Shown here in pieces: positions 17,462 to 27,553 of a stretch of 64,000 bases of DNA; the first letter of the stretch is position 1; every line of letters begins with the position of its first letter. The position numbers were made by a program, and so were the translations under genes. This DNA is from Deinococcus aestuarii (GTDB lineage: Bacteria > Deinococcota > Deinococci > Deinococcales > Deinococcaceae). The notes beneath the pieces are model-generated. The model was not told the DNA's origin and ran no database searches. It saw only the letters and a program-made list of their open reading frames with translations. The DNA is taken from positions 62,001-126,000 of the forward strand of contig NZ_JAHKSN010000003.1 in the NCBI RefSeq assembly GCF_018863415.1, read 5' to 3'.

Positions 17462-20211
17462 GGGGCCCCCCCGGCGCAGAGCTGGGCCAGCCGCCGCAGG
17501 AGCAGCGTCTCGTCCACGGGCTTGCTGAAGTAGTCGGTGGCGCCGAGCGAAAAGGCCAGGCGCTGGTGCTTCTCGCCCGCCCGCGTCGTCATCACCACGA
17601 CGGGCGTTCCGGCGGTGGCGGCGCGGGCGCGCAGGGCCTCGATCAGTTCGTAACCGTTCATGCGGGGCATCTCCAGGTCGCTGAGAATGAGGTCGAAGGC
17701 CGGGTCTTGCGAGAGCACTTCCAGCGCCGCCTGACCGTCGGCGGCGGTCACGACCCGGTAGCCGCCGCGTTCGAGCATCCGCCCCACCACCCGGCGCACG
17801 CTCACCGAATCGTCCACGAGGAGCAGCCGGGTCCGGTGCCGGGCCGCCTGCACGGCGGCGCGGGGAGCCCAGCGCCGGGGCTCGGCGGCGAGGCGCTCCA
17901 GTCCCCCCGGGTCGAGCAGCGGCACGACCTCCCCCCCACTCGTCACCGTCGCCCCCGCCAGGAAGGGCAGGCTGGCGAGCAGCGGCTCGAGCGGGCGCAG
18001 CGACACCTCCTCGATGTCGAGAAACTCGTCCACCTCGACCGCCGTGAGCCCCGAGGCCGTCTGCACCACCGCCACGCGGCGGGGGCCGGGTGCGCCCGCG
18101 TCCGGCAGCCCCCACAGGGGACGCAGGGGGTGCAGGGTCAGGCGCTGGCCCTCGTACTCGACCTCCTCGCCCGCCGGGGTGCCGAGCACCTGGCCGGGGT
18201 CGAGCTCGCGCAAGGCCGCGACGCTGTTGGTGGCAAACGCCACCGTCTGGGGGCCCACCCGGGCGAGCAGGATTTCCGCCACGCGCACGGTGAGGGGCAC
18301 GCGCAGGGTGAAGGTGGTGCCCTCCCCCGGGCGGCTGCGGATCAGCAGTTCCCCGCCCAGGCGCCGGACGTTGCTCGCCACCACGTCCATGCCGACCCCG
18401 CGCCCCGCCTCCGCCGTCACCTCGCGGGCGGTCGAGAGGCCGGGCAGCAGGATCAGCCGCAGGGCCGCCTCGTCGGTCATGGCCTGGAGTTCGGCGGCCG
18501 AGTGCAGCCCGCGCGCCAGGGCCCGCTCCCGCACGGCCGCCACGTCGATGCCCCGCCCGTCGTCGCTGACCTCCACGTCGAGGTGGTGCCCGCGCGCCAC
18601 GGCGCGGACGCGGATGGTGCCCAGGGCCGGTTTGCCCGCCCGGACCCGCTCCCGGGCAGCTTCGAGGCCGTGGTGGGCCGCGTTCGTCACGAGGTGGAGC
18701 AGGGGGTCGGCCAGGCCCTGGAGCACCCCCGCCTCGACCTCCACCCGCTCGCCCTCGGTGACCAGATGGAACAGCTCCTCGCGGTCCCGCGCCCAGCGGC
18801 GCAGGCGGACCGTGGCCTGCCCGAAGGGCACCCGGCTGGTGCGGGCGACCTCCTGGCGAAGCTGGCGCAGCAGCTTGCCGAGCCGCTCGCTCTCGTCGCG
18901 CAGGCCCGAAAGGCCGCTGCCGAAGCCCGTTCTGACCTCCCCGAAGTCGGCGGCGAGTTCGGTCACCGCCCGCGCGAGGATGTTGAGGTCGTCGTAGGCG
19001 TCGAACTCCAGCTCGTCGAACAGCTCGCCGACGCTGGCGCCCGCCCGGGAGGCGGCGGGCCCTTCCCCCACCCGCACCATGTCGGGGTTGAGGTAGCGCT
19101 CTTCGAAGTCGCGCACCGCCCGGCTGATGCGCGCGTGGCTGTCGGCCATCGCCTGCCCCAGGGTGGAGAGCTGCGAGAGCGTCTGCCCCAGCCGGGCGCG
19201 CGAGACCACGAGTTCGCCCACGAGGTCCATCAGGGCGTCGAGGCGGCGCGGATCGACCCGCACGCTCTCGCGGCGCTCGGGGCTGGCCGGGCGCGGGGCC
19301 CCCGGCTCGGGGGCCGGCACGGCCGGGACCCCCGGCCCGGGTCCCTCGCCCCCAACCAGCGCGGCCAGCCGCCCGCCCACCCGCGCGAGGACGGGCGCGA
19401 GGTCGTCGGGCTCGCCCTCCGCCGCACGCAGCAGCCGCTCGACCACGGAGGCGGCCTCGAGGAGGGCCTGCCGCGCCGGGGCGTCGAGGGAACGCTCGCC
19501 GTCGCGCACCGCCGAGAGCAGGTTCTCCAGGCCGTGCCCGAAGTCGCCCAGCACCTCGAAGCCCACCATGTAGGCGCTGCCCTTGATGGTGTGGGCGGCG
19601 CGGAACATCTCGGTCACGTCGCCCGACTCGCCCGCCTCCAGCCCGGCGCGCAGGGCCCCCAGGTGCTCGCGCACCTCGGGGGCGAAGTAGCTCCACAGGT
19701 CGCTCTGCCCCTCGCGGAAAGCGCGAAGATTTGCCTCCAGCCCGGCGGGGAGACCCGGAACCTCCGGTCCCTTGGCCCGCTCCGGGGCCGACGGGGCGCG
19801 GAAGGCGGTGGGCTGGGCGGCCAGGAGGTCTTGCAGCCGGCGGGTGCCCCCGATCTGGGAGAAGGTGAGGCCCACCTCACCCTCGCCCTGGCCGCCCGCC
19901 ACCCCCTCCAGGGCGCCGCGCAGGCAGACGGCGACGTTGCCGAGCACGTCGAGGAGGCTCTGCCGGAGCCCCTCGGGCAGCGTGGGGCGGGGTTCGAGGA
20001 GCCGCTCGGCGAGGGCGGCGAGGCTCGACATCTGCGGAAAGCCGTAGAGGGCCGCGCTGCCCCGCATCCGGTGGCAGAGCACGGCGAGGGCGTCCACCGC
20101 CCCCGGGTCGTGCCCGGCGCGCAGTTCACCCAGGCGGGCGTCGAACTGGGTGAGGGTTTGCCCGCTTTCGAGCAGGTAGCCGCCCAGCAACTCGGCGGAG
20201 TGCGCGGTCAC
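17458..20211 (-). CDS. CheA-type hybrid histidine kinase (two Hpt-like domains, CheW-like, REC)
   Basis: Chemosensory kinase of 917 residues, similar in plan to ChpA/FrzE. A first Hpt-like domain carries H47 (CHRMRGSA), a second carries H207 (AAHTIKGSAYMVGF). Next are the P3 dimerisation segment (DALMDLVGELVVSRARLGQTL), the ATPase domain (N box HLVTNAAHHGLE; G box SDDGRGID; GRGVGMDVV), a CheW-like domain and a C-terminal receiver with D845 (ILSDLEMPRMNG). It likely passes phosphate to its own receiver and to the small regulators nearby. GTG 20211 has AGGAGG seven bases upstream. Confidence 0.92.
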   Translation of the reverse strand: MTAHSAELLGGYLLESGQTLTQFDARLGELRAGHDPGAVDALAVLCHRMRGSAALYGFPQMSSLAALAERLLEPRPTLPEGLRQSLLDVLGNVAVCLRGALEGVAGGQGEGEVGLTFSQIGGTRRLQDLLAAQPTAFRAPSAPERAKGPEVPGLPAGLEANLRAFREGQSDLWSYFAPEVREHLGALRAGLEAGESGDVTEMFRAAHTIKGSAYMVGFEVLGDFGHGLENLLSAVRDGERSLDAPARQALLEAASVVERLLRAAEGEPDDLAPVLARVGGRLAALVGGEGPGPGVPAVPAPEPGAPRPASPERRESVRVDPRRLDALMDLVGELVVSRARLGQTLSQLSTLGQAMADSHARISRAVRDFEERYLNPDMVRVGEGPAASRAGASVGELFDELEFDAYDDLNILARAVTELAADFGEVRTGFGSGLSGLRDESERLGKLLRQLRQEVARTSRVPFGQATVRLRRWARDREELFHLVTEGERVEVEAGVLQGLADPLLHLVTNAAHHGLEAARERVRAGKPALGTIRVRAVARGHHLDVEVSDDGRGIDVAAVRERALARGLHSAAELQAMTDEAALRLILLPGLSTAREVTAEAGRGVGMDVVASNVRRLGGELLIRSRPGEGTTFTLRVPLTVRVAEILLARVGPQTVAFATNSVAALRELDPGQVLGTPAGEEVEYEGQRLTLHPLRPLWGLPDAGAPGPRRVAVVQTASGLTAVEVDEFLDIEEVSLRPLEPLLASLPFLAGATVTSGGEVVPLLDPGGLERLAAEPRRWAPRAAVQAARHRTRLLLVDDSVSVRRVVGRMLERGGYRVVTAADGQAALEVLSQDPAFDLILSDLEMPRMNGYELIEALRARAATAGTPVVVMTTRAGEKHQRLAFSLGATDYFSKPVDETLLLRRLAQLCAGGAP

Positions 20212-20222
20212 TTCCGGGCCTC

Positions 20223-22418
20223 CTAACCGGGGAGCCGGAAGCGTTCGAGGCTTCCGTCCAGTTGACCGGCGAGGCTCTGAAGTTCCTCGGCGGCCTGGCG
20301 GCCGCGCTGCACGGACACGCTCGACCGCTCGGCGATCTGGGCGATCTCGCCGACCGCCTGCCCCACCTGCTCGACCCCGCGCACCTGCTCGGTCGTGGCC
20401 GCGCGGATGCTCTCGGCGAGCTGGGCCGACTGCCGGGCGAGGGCGCCGAGTTCCTGGAGCCGTTCACCGGCGGTCGTGGCGACCCGGTAGCCCGACTCCA
20501 CCTCGCGGGTGCCGTCCTCCACCGAGGCGACCACCTCCTGAATCTCGCCCTGCACCGTCTTGATCAGGGTGGCGATGCGCCCCGTCGCCTGGGCGCTGTT
20601 CTCGGCGAGCTTGCGCACCTCGTCGGCGACGATGGCAAAGCGGCTTCCGGCCTCGCCCGCGCCCGCCGCCTCGATGGCCGCGTTGAGCGCGAGCAGGTTC
20701 GTCTGCGAGGAGAGGCGGGTGATGGTGTCCACGATCTCCTGAATCTCCAGCGAGCGGTCGCCGAGGGCTTTCACGCGCTTGGAGATGTCCTGCACCTCGC
20801 GCCGGACGTTTTGCATCCCGCCCAGGGTGTCCTTCACGGCGTCCTGGCCCTGCACCGAGACGCTGAGCGCCTGCCCCGCGGCGGTCGCGCTCGCGGCGGC
20901 GGTCTCGGCCATCCGGCGGATCGCGGCCGTCACCTCCTGCACCTGAGCGCGCACCCGCTGGGCCTCGCCCAGGGTCGCCTCGGTGCCCTGCACGATCTCG
21001 CCGGTGGTGCCCAGCATCGCCTGCGCGCCGCCGCTCACCGAACTCGAGGCGGCCTGGACGCTGCGCAGCACCGCGCTCAGCTCGTCGGCCATCAGGTTGA
21101 TCGAGTCCACCACGTTGCCGAGCACGTCCTCGGTGACGCGCCCGCGCCGGGTGAGGTCGCCGTCGGCGATGTCCATCGTCACGTCGAGGAACTCGCCGAT
21201 ATTTTGCTGCAACCGCTGGGCCTCCTCGCGCTCGCGCCGGGTTTTGACCTCGTTCTCGTGAAGCTGGGCGGCGGTGCGGTTGAAGGTGCTCGCCATGAAG
21301 CCCAGCTCGTCGCGGCTGCGCACGGGCACCCGCACGTCGAGGTCGCCCCCCCCGAGCGCCTGGCTGGCGCGGGTCAGCGTGCCCAGCGGCCCCACGATGC
21401 TGCGGGCGAGCGCGATCAACAGGCCGAAGGCGGCGAGCAGCGCCGCGCCCACGCCGAGCAGGGACAGCAGGCGGTCGCGCTGCTCCTGGGCCAGACGCTC
21501 GGACAGCAGGCGCTGCAACCCGGCGGTGCCTGCCACCTGCACGGCCCGGACGCCCTCTTCCGACTGCTCCTCGAGCGCCTTGAGGTTCAGGGCCCGGAGG
21601 TCCCCCTGGGCCACCGCCCCCTCCATGTCGGCGACGAGCCGGCCCGCCGTCTGCACGAAGCGCGTGCTCGCGGCCCCGAAACTGCCTTGCAGGTCCGGGT
21701 CGGCGCGCACCGCGCGGGTGGCCGCGTCCTCGAAGGAGGCCAGCGCCTGCCGGGCGAGCACGGTCTCACGCTGCAAGACGCCCAGGGCCCGCGAGGGGTC
21801 GGCGGCCTCGCCGTTGAGGTAGGCGACGCGGAAGCTGCGCCTGAGCTGCGCGAGGAAGCCCAGCGTGCTGTTCTGGAGGTGGTAGACCGGGAGCGTGGAG
21901 TCGAGGGAGAGCTTCGAGCTGTCGAGCAGGTCCTGCGCGAGCCGGGTCTGGACGTTCAGGAGCCCGTCGAGCTCCTCCAGCAGTGCCCCCGGGGAGCGGG
22001 CCGCCCCCCCCGCCTGGTAGGCCGTCCAGTCGCGCTTCAGTTCCGCCAGCCGGGCCCGGGCGGCGTCGGGGACCTGGGTTTCGAGCCGTTGCAGGCGCCG
22101 GTCGACGCGCGCCGCGAGCTGCAGGGTGTCCGGCTCGCCCTCCAGCAGGTGGTCGGTGTAGTTGCCGAGGTCACCTTGCAGGTCCTGAAGGGGCGCGAAG
22201 AGGGGCAGGGCGTTCACCTCGCCCCGGGTGACGCTGATGACCCGCTGCTGGTCGGCGAGCACGAGCGAGATGAGCACGCTGAGCGGAAGACCGAAGGCGA
22301 GGGCGGTCAGGGCGAGCTTCTGGCCGACGCGCAGGTTGGCGAGGGGGCCGCCGGGCGCGCGCAGGCCACGGGACCGGGCTGGGGAGGAGAGGCGGGCCGT
22401 CTGGAACTGGAGTTGCAT
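20223..22418 (-). CDS. Methyl-accepting chemotaxis protein, PilJ-like
   Basis: Chemoreceptor of 731 residues. A cytoplasmic N-terminus precedes TM1 (LALTALAFGLPLSVLISLVLA), a helical extracytoplasmic domain (about 70-340) and TM2 (LLSLLGVGAALLAAFGLLIALARSIV). HAMP-like segments follow (SIVGPLGTLTRASQALGGGDLDVRV and a second around DVTMDIADGDLTRRG), then the signalling coiled coil with hairpin tip LNAAIEAAGAGEAGSRFAIVADEVRKLAE. That tip differs from the enteric form and resembles PilJ. ATG 22418 has GAGGAG upstream; the frame extends further but without coding character. Signals go to the CheA encoded 11 bases downstream. Confidence 0.92.
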   Translation of the reverse strand: MQLQFQTARLSSPARSRGLRAPGGPLANLRVGQKLALTALAFGLPLSVLISLVLADQQRVISVTRGEVNALPLFAPLQDLQGDLGNYTDHLLEGEPDTLQLAARVDRRLQRLETQVPDAARARLAELKRDWTAYQAGGAARSPGALLEELDGLLNVQTRLAQDLLDSSKLSLDSTLPVYHLQNSTLGFLAQLRRSFRVAYLNGEAADPSRALGVLQRETVLARQALASFEDAATRAVRADPDLQGSFGAASTRFVQTAGRLVADMEGAVAQGDLRALNLKALEEQSEEGVRAVQVAGTAGLQRLLSERLAQEQRDRLLSLLGVGAALLAAFGLLIALARSIVGPLGTLTRASQALGGGDLDVRVPVRSRDELGFMASTFNRTAAQLHENEVKTRREREEAQRLQQNIGEFLDVTMDIADGDLTRRGRVTEDVLGNVVDSINLMADELSAVLRSVQAASSSVSGGAQAMLGTTGEIVQGTEATLGEAQRVRAQVQEVTAAIRRMAETAAASATAAGQALSVSVQGQDAVKDTLGGMQNVRREVQDISKRVKALGDRSLEIQEIVDTITRLSSQTNLLALNAAIEAAGAGEAGSRFAIVADEVRKLAENSAQATGRIATLIKTVQGEIQEVVASVEDGTREVESGYRVATTAGERLQELGALARQSAQLAESIRAATTEQVRGVEQVGQAVGEIAQIAERSSVSVQRGRQAAEELQSLAGQLDGSLERFRLPG

Positions 22419-22480
22419 GGTTGGGGGCTCCTCGGGGGGCGGGAAGGCTGGGGGAGTGGGCGAGGGGAGCGCGGCAAGCT

Positions 22481-23299
22481 TCAGTCCGTGCCCTCCGGGG
22501 TGAACTCCAGCTCCCCGAGTTCGCGCACGCCGCCCGAGTCCATCAGGATGCTGGTGACGGCCAGCCCGATCAGCAGGAAAGAAATCACGCCGATGATCAG
22601 CGCGAGCAGGCCGGTGTCGGCCCCCGAGGCGGCGCTGCCGAGCGCGCCGGCGTTCACCACGCGGTGCTGCCAGGCCGCCATGCCGGTGTAGTGCATACTG
22701 ACAATCGCCAGCCCCATGACCAGACCGGCGCCGATCTTGAGGCCCGTCATCACCGCCCGGGAGCGGCCCTCGGCCCACTCGCTGGACACCAGCTTGAAGA
22801 GGAACAGCGCGGCGGCGCTCGCCCCCACGGCGATCAGGACGGACGCCAGGAAGGGGCCCCAGTTCACGCTCACGGCCGTGCCCGGAACGCGGAAGGCGTA
22901 CATCCCCAGGTAGTGCATGACGACGATGCCGGTGCCCGCGACGCCGCCCGCCGCGAGGAGCCGCCGGGCCGTCAGGGGACCGCCGTGCAGGATCGTCAGG
23001 GCCGGGTAGAGCAGGGCCACCGCCGCCAGCCCCGAGACCACCGTCAGCGGCAGGTTGTAGCTCACGGCGGCCGGGACCTGAAAGGCCAGCATGCCGACGA
23101 AATGCATCGCCCAGATGCCGTAGCCGATGATGAGCGCCTGCGCGACCAGCCAGAAGCGGTTGCCCGCCTCGGTGGGGCGGCGGCCCGCGCGGGCGGCGAG
23201 TTCCAGCGAGACGTAGGAGGCCAGGGTGGCGATGGCGTAGGACAGGGCGACGTACGTGGTGTTCCACTGGTGCGTCAGGGCGTGGTGGGCGTGATCCAT
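22481..23299 (-). CDS. Stand-alone MHYT-domain integral membrane sensor
   Basis: Membrane protein of 272 residues with about seven helices and three MHYT-type motifs: MHFVGMLAF, MHYLGMYAF and MHYTGMAAW. In this family the Met/His residues near the outer membrane face are proposed to bind copper and sense O2, CO or NO. The domain is usually fused to GGDEF/EAL or kinase modules, but this protein ends after the last helix with a short acidic tail. Its place between CheW and the receptor suggests that it feeds a gas or redox signal into the operon. ATG 23299 has AAGGAGAAG upstream. Confidence 0.9.
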   Translation of the reverse strand: MDHAHHALTHQWNTTYVALSYAIATLASYVSLELAARAGRRPTEAGNRFWLVAQALIIGYGIWAMHFVGMLAFQVPAAVSYNLPLTVVSGLAAVALLYPALTILHGGPLTARRLLAAGGVAGTGIVVMHYLGMYAFRVPGTAVSVNWGPFLASVLIAVGASAAALFLFKLVSSEWAEGRSRAVMTGLKIGAGLVMGLAIVSMHYTGMAAWQHRVVNAGALGSAASGADTGLLALIIGVISFLLIGLAVTSILMDSGGVRELGELEFTPEGTD

Positions 23300-23339
23300 G
23301 ACTCTTCTCCTTTCAGGGCTCTTTGACCTTGACCCGGCG

Positions 23340-23759
23340 TCAGGCGCTCGCCTGGACACCGAGCTGCGCCCGCACGGTCTGCGCGAGGGCCGCCAGGTCG
23401 AGGTGGTGCACCGGTCCCAGGTCGCCCGCGGTGTCCTCGGCGAGCAGGTCCTGGGGGGCGGGGGCGGGGACCGTCCGGCTCTCGAAGCCGAGGACGCCCG
23501 CCACGGGGAAGGCGAGGGGTTGCCCGGCCGTCTCCACGAGCAGGGCCAGCTCGGCGGTCGGCTCGGGCTCGCCGACCAGAGCGGCGAGGTTGACGAGCGG
23601 CACCGGGCGGCCCTGCACCGCGCAGACCCCCAGCAGCACCCGGCGGCCCAGGGGCAACGCGGCGACCCGCCCCGGGGCGAACGCCTCGCGGCTCTGGTCG
23701 GCGGGCACGGCGAACACGCGCCCGCCGAGGCAAAAGAGCAGGACCCGGCGCCCCCGCAC
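23340..23759 (-). CDS. CheW-like adaptor protein
   Basis: Small protein of 139 residues with the CheW fold: VLLFCLGGRVFAVPADQSREAF at the start, GVCAVQGRPVPLVNLAALVG in the middle (the V-x-G-R-x-x-P-L-V-N-L core) and FPVAGVLGFESRTVPA toward the end. CheW proteins couple receptors to CheA. It starts with GTG 23759, six bases after the CheY stop, and ends just upstream of the MHYT gene. The ribosome site is weak, so it probably relies on coupling to CheY translation. Confidence 0.85.
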   Translation of the reverse strand: MRGRRVLLFCLGGRVFAVPADQSREAFAPGRVAALPLGRRVLLGVCAVQGRPVPLVNLAALVGEPEPTAELALLVETAGQPLAFPVAGVLGFESRTVPAPAPQDLLAEDTAGDLGPVHHLDLAALAQTVRAQLGVQASA

Positions 23760-23764
23760 GCGAG

Positions 23765-24127
23765 TCAGCCCACCACGCGGCGCACGGAGGCGAGAATCTG
23801 GGCGGGCGTGTACGGCTTGGTCACGTACTCGCTGGCCCCCTGGCGCAGGCCCCAGCGCACGTCGGTGTCGTTGCCCTTGCTCGAGACCAGCACGACCTTG
23901 ACCCCCTGGGTCAGGGCGTTTTTCCGCAGCGCCCGCAGCACCTCGTAACCGTTTTGCCCGGGCATGACCACGTCGAGCAGCACCAGATCGGGCCGCTCGG
24001 CCGCCACCCGGCCCTCGACCTGGGCCGGATCGCTCACGGTGATGACCTGATGGTCGGCCGAGCGCAGGATGCTCTCCATCAAGGCGAGGTCGGCGGTCGA
24101 GTCGTCTGCAACGAGAATACGGGCCAT
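23765..24127 (-). CDS. CheY-like single-domain response regulator
   Basis: Receiver-only regulator of 120 residues: acidic pocket D8-D9 (VADDST), phospho-acceptor D52 (LLDVVMPGQNG), Ser in VLVSSKG and Lys in VTKPYTP. It is the first gene of the seven-gene chemosensory operon. Start ATG 24127 is preceded by AGGAGG at eight-base spacing; the frame runs further upstream into low-complexity, non-coding sequence. Such proteins (PilG/PilH type) carry phosphate from CheA to pilus or motility machinery. Confidence 0.92.
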   Translation of the reverse strand: MARILVADDSTADLALMESILRSADHQVITVSDPAQVEGRVAAERPDLVLLDVVMPGQNGYEVLRALRKNALTQGVKVVLVSSKGNDTDVRWGLRQGASEYVTKPYTPAQILASVRRVVG

Positions 24128-24516
24128 ACGGGGGTCCTCCTGGGGGCGCTGGGCGTTGGGGAAGGGCAGGGGGCGAACACTCGGCCGCGGGGCGGGAGCG
24201 GCCAGAACGTGGCGGGCACCGGCCACCCGGAGCCGGCGGGTGGCTCCCGGCAAGAGCGCCTCCTCCCGGGGCAGGAAGCCTCCGGGGGGCTCACCGGGGC
24301 ACGTGGCCGCGTCACTGACACCCTGGGCAAGAAGCTAGGCCCCGGGGCCTCACAGCTTCATCACAGGCTGGCCGATTCGCTTTACGTTAAAGAGAGACGC
24401 GGTGCGGCGGGGCCCGGGCCATGCTGAGAGGGCCCTCCATCCGGCTTTGAGGATTGGCCGCGCCTTCCCTTGAGAAACCGCCGCGCCGGGGAGGCGGCGG
24501 GTAAAATGGAGGGGTC
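24128..24516. promoter_or_regulatory. Divergent intergenic region between the chemosensory operon and CheY pair
   Basis: No gene is seen in these 389 bases. They should hold the promoter of the minus-strand operon and that of the plus-strand regulators. Visible elements are an inverted repeat CTTTA-CGT-TAAAG at 24380-24392, a GC hairpin (CCGCCGC, 24478-24484, pairing with GCGGCGG, 24494-24500), and TAAAAT at 24502-24507, nine bases before the ATG of the next gene, a candidate -10 box. No good -35 was found for either strand. Confidence 0.4.
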
Positions 24517-24951
24517 ATGACGCGCCCCCTGCGCCTGCTGCTGATCGACGACAGTCTGGTGGATCGCCAGCTCGCCGAGGAGGTCTTCGCCGAGTACGCC
24601 GGGCTGTGCACCGTCCGCACCTGCGCGAGCGGGACCGCCGCCCTCGAAATGCTGGACAGTGGGCAGGCCACCTTGCCCGACGTGATCTTGCTCGACATCA
24701 ACATGCCCGGCATGAACGGGTTCGAGGTGCTGGCCGCCCTCAAGGGGCACCCGCGCCTCGCCCAGATCCCGGTGGTCATGCTCAGCACGTCGGGCCACGA
24801 CTCGGACGTCGCCCGGGCGTACACCCTCCACGCGAGCTCATACCTCGTGAAGTCGGTGAGCTTCGGGGACTTCGTGAGCCAGATCGAGAGCTTTCTGGAA
24901 TTCTGGCGAACCTCCCGGCTCACCACCTGGCCGGAGATGATCGCTCGCTGA
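24517..24951 (+). CDS. Rcp1-like response regulator
   Basis: Receiver-only regulator of 144 residues with D11-D12 (LIDDSLVD), phospho-acceptor D60 (ILLDINMPGMNG), and the long loop and tail (MLSTSGHDSDVARAYTLHASSYLVKSVSFGDF) typical of the Rcp1 type, the regulators that pair with bacteriophytochrome kinases. No phytochrome gene is in the window. GGAGGGG lies directly before the ATG and a TAAAAT box nine bases before it, so the transcript may have almost no leader. Confidence 0.88.
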   Translation: MTRPLRLLLIDDSLVDRQLAEEVFAEYAGLCTVRTCASGTAALEMLDSGQATLPDVILLDINMPGMNGFEVLAALKGHPRLAQIPVVMLSTSGHDSDVARAYTLHASSYLVKSVSFGDFVSQIESFLEFWRTSRLTTWPEMIAR

Positions 24952-24988
24952 AGGCCGGAATGGGACCTCCCGGGCTACGCTGAGGGGT

Positions 24989-25408
24989 ATGGTCTTCAAG
25001 CGCGACAGCGCCGACCCGCGCCCCGAGTCGGCGCCGTCGGTGCGGCGGGTGCTCGTGATTGAGGATTCCGCCCCGGACGCCCTGCTGCTCGAACTCGCCT
25101 TCGAGGAGCTGGCGCCCGGCGTGCAGGTCCACCTCGCGCACGACGGGGAAGAAGCGCTGCACGCCCTCGCCACGCTGCCCGAGCCCGACCTCGTGTTGCT
25201 CGACCTGCACCTGCCGGGACGGGATGGGCTCGAACTCCTGGCCCTGCTGCGCGCCCGGCTGGGAGACGCGGCCCGGGTGGTGTGCTGGAGCAGCCGCGCC
25301 CAGCCCCGCGAGGTCGAGGCCACCTCCGCCCACGGCGCTGCCTACGTGGAAAAGCCCATCGGGCACGACGACCTGCTCGTCCTCGTCGGGGGCTGGCTGC
25401 GCCCCTGA
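24989..25408 (+). CDS. Single-domain response regulator
   Basis: Receiver-only protein of 139 residues. The acidic pocket is Glu-Asp (VIEDSAPD), the phospho-acceptor is D72 (LLDLHLPGRDG), followed by VVCWSSRAQ and the conserved Lys in VEKPIGHDD. It lies 37 bases after the Rcp1-like gene on the same strand. A TACGCT box (24976-24981) sits seven bases before its ATG, so it may have its own start site as well as read-through from the gene before it. The partner kinase is not evident; the CheA across the divergent region is one candidate. Confidence 0.85.
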   Translation: MVFKRDSADPRPESAPSVRRVLVIEDSAPDALLLELAFEELAPGVQVHLAHDGEEALHALATLPEPDLVLLDLHLPGRDGLELLALLRARLGDAARVVCWSSRAQPREVEATSAHGAAYVEKPIGHDDLLVLVGGWLRP

Positions 25409-25580
25409 CCCGGCGCCGGTGAGGCCACCCGGCCGGGGCCACCACCGCGCTCAGGACAAGGGTGCCGACGGCCCACCCACGGGAAGGGGTTCGTCCGCCG
25501 CTCCCGTTGGCCCCCGGGCCTGTGGCGACGGGGATCAGGCCCGCTCAACTCCTGCCCCGCGTGACCGGGGGCGCGGCCTT

Positions 25581-27299
<1,719 letters not shown>

Positions 27300-27538
27300 G
27301 TCACCCTCCTCGGGGGTGGGAGCCTTCAGGGACGGGCGGACGGTGGAACCTCCCCGTCACCTTAACCGACCCGGGGCGCAGGCGGGCGGGGGGGGACTCC
27401 CCCCAATTCGTCAAGGTCTCACCCGCCGCACAACCACGTCATTCCGGCCACGGGCCGCGCTGGGCGGCGACCCGGCCTCCCGCGACCCACCCGGTCAGAA
27501 ACGCCGAAAAACGTAAAGATGAAGAGAATCCCTCTTGT

Positions 27539-27544
27539 TACAGT
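27539..27544 (+). promoter_or_regulatory. Candidate -10 box of the Wzz/BY-kinase gene
   Basis: TACAGT ends nine bases before ATG 27554, and no ribosome-binding sequence is visible between them. This fits a TANNNT box driving a transcript with almost no 5' leader, a form known to be common in Deinococcus. No clear -35 is seen. Confidence 0.35.
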
Positions 27545-27553
27545 GACGTTCGC

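Noticed and set aside
16634..19696. 1020-codon minus-strand open frame read as one gene
   Set aside because: Only the last 275 codons have coding character (REC-PATAN). The rest is the CheA gene out of frame; GTG 17461, overlapping the CheA stop, is the real start.
17566..20226. 886-codon plus-strand open frame antisense to CheA
   Set aside because: Composition is that of an antisense shadow, with no domain motifs, whereas CheA is complete on the other strand.
27388..27404. G8-ACT-C6 hairpin as a terminator
   Set aside because: Loop of three bases, no T tract, and it lies between divergent genes where no terminator is needed.
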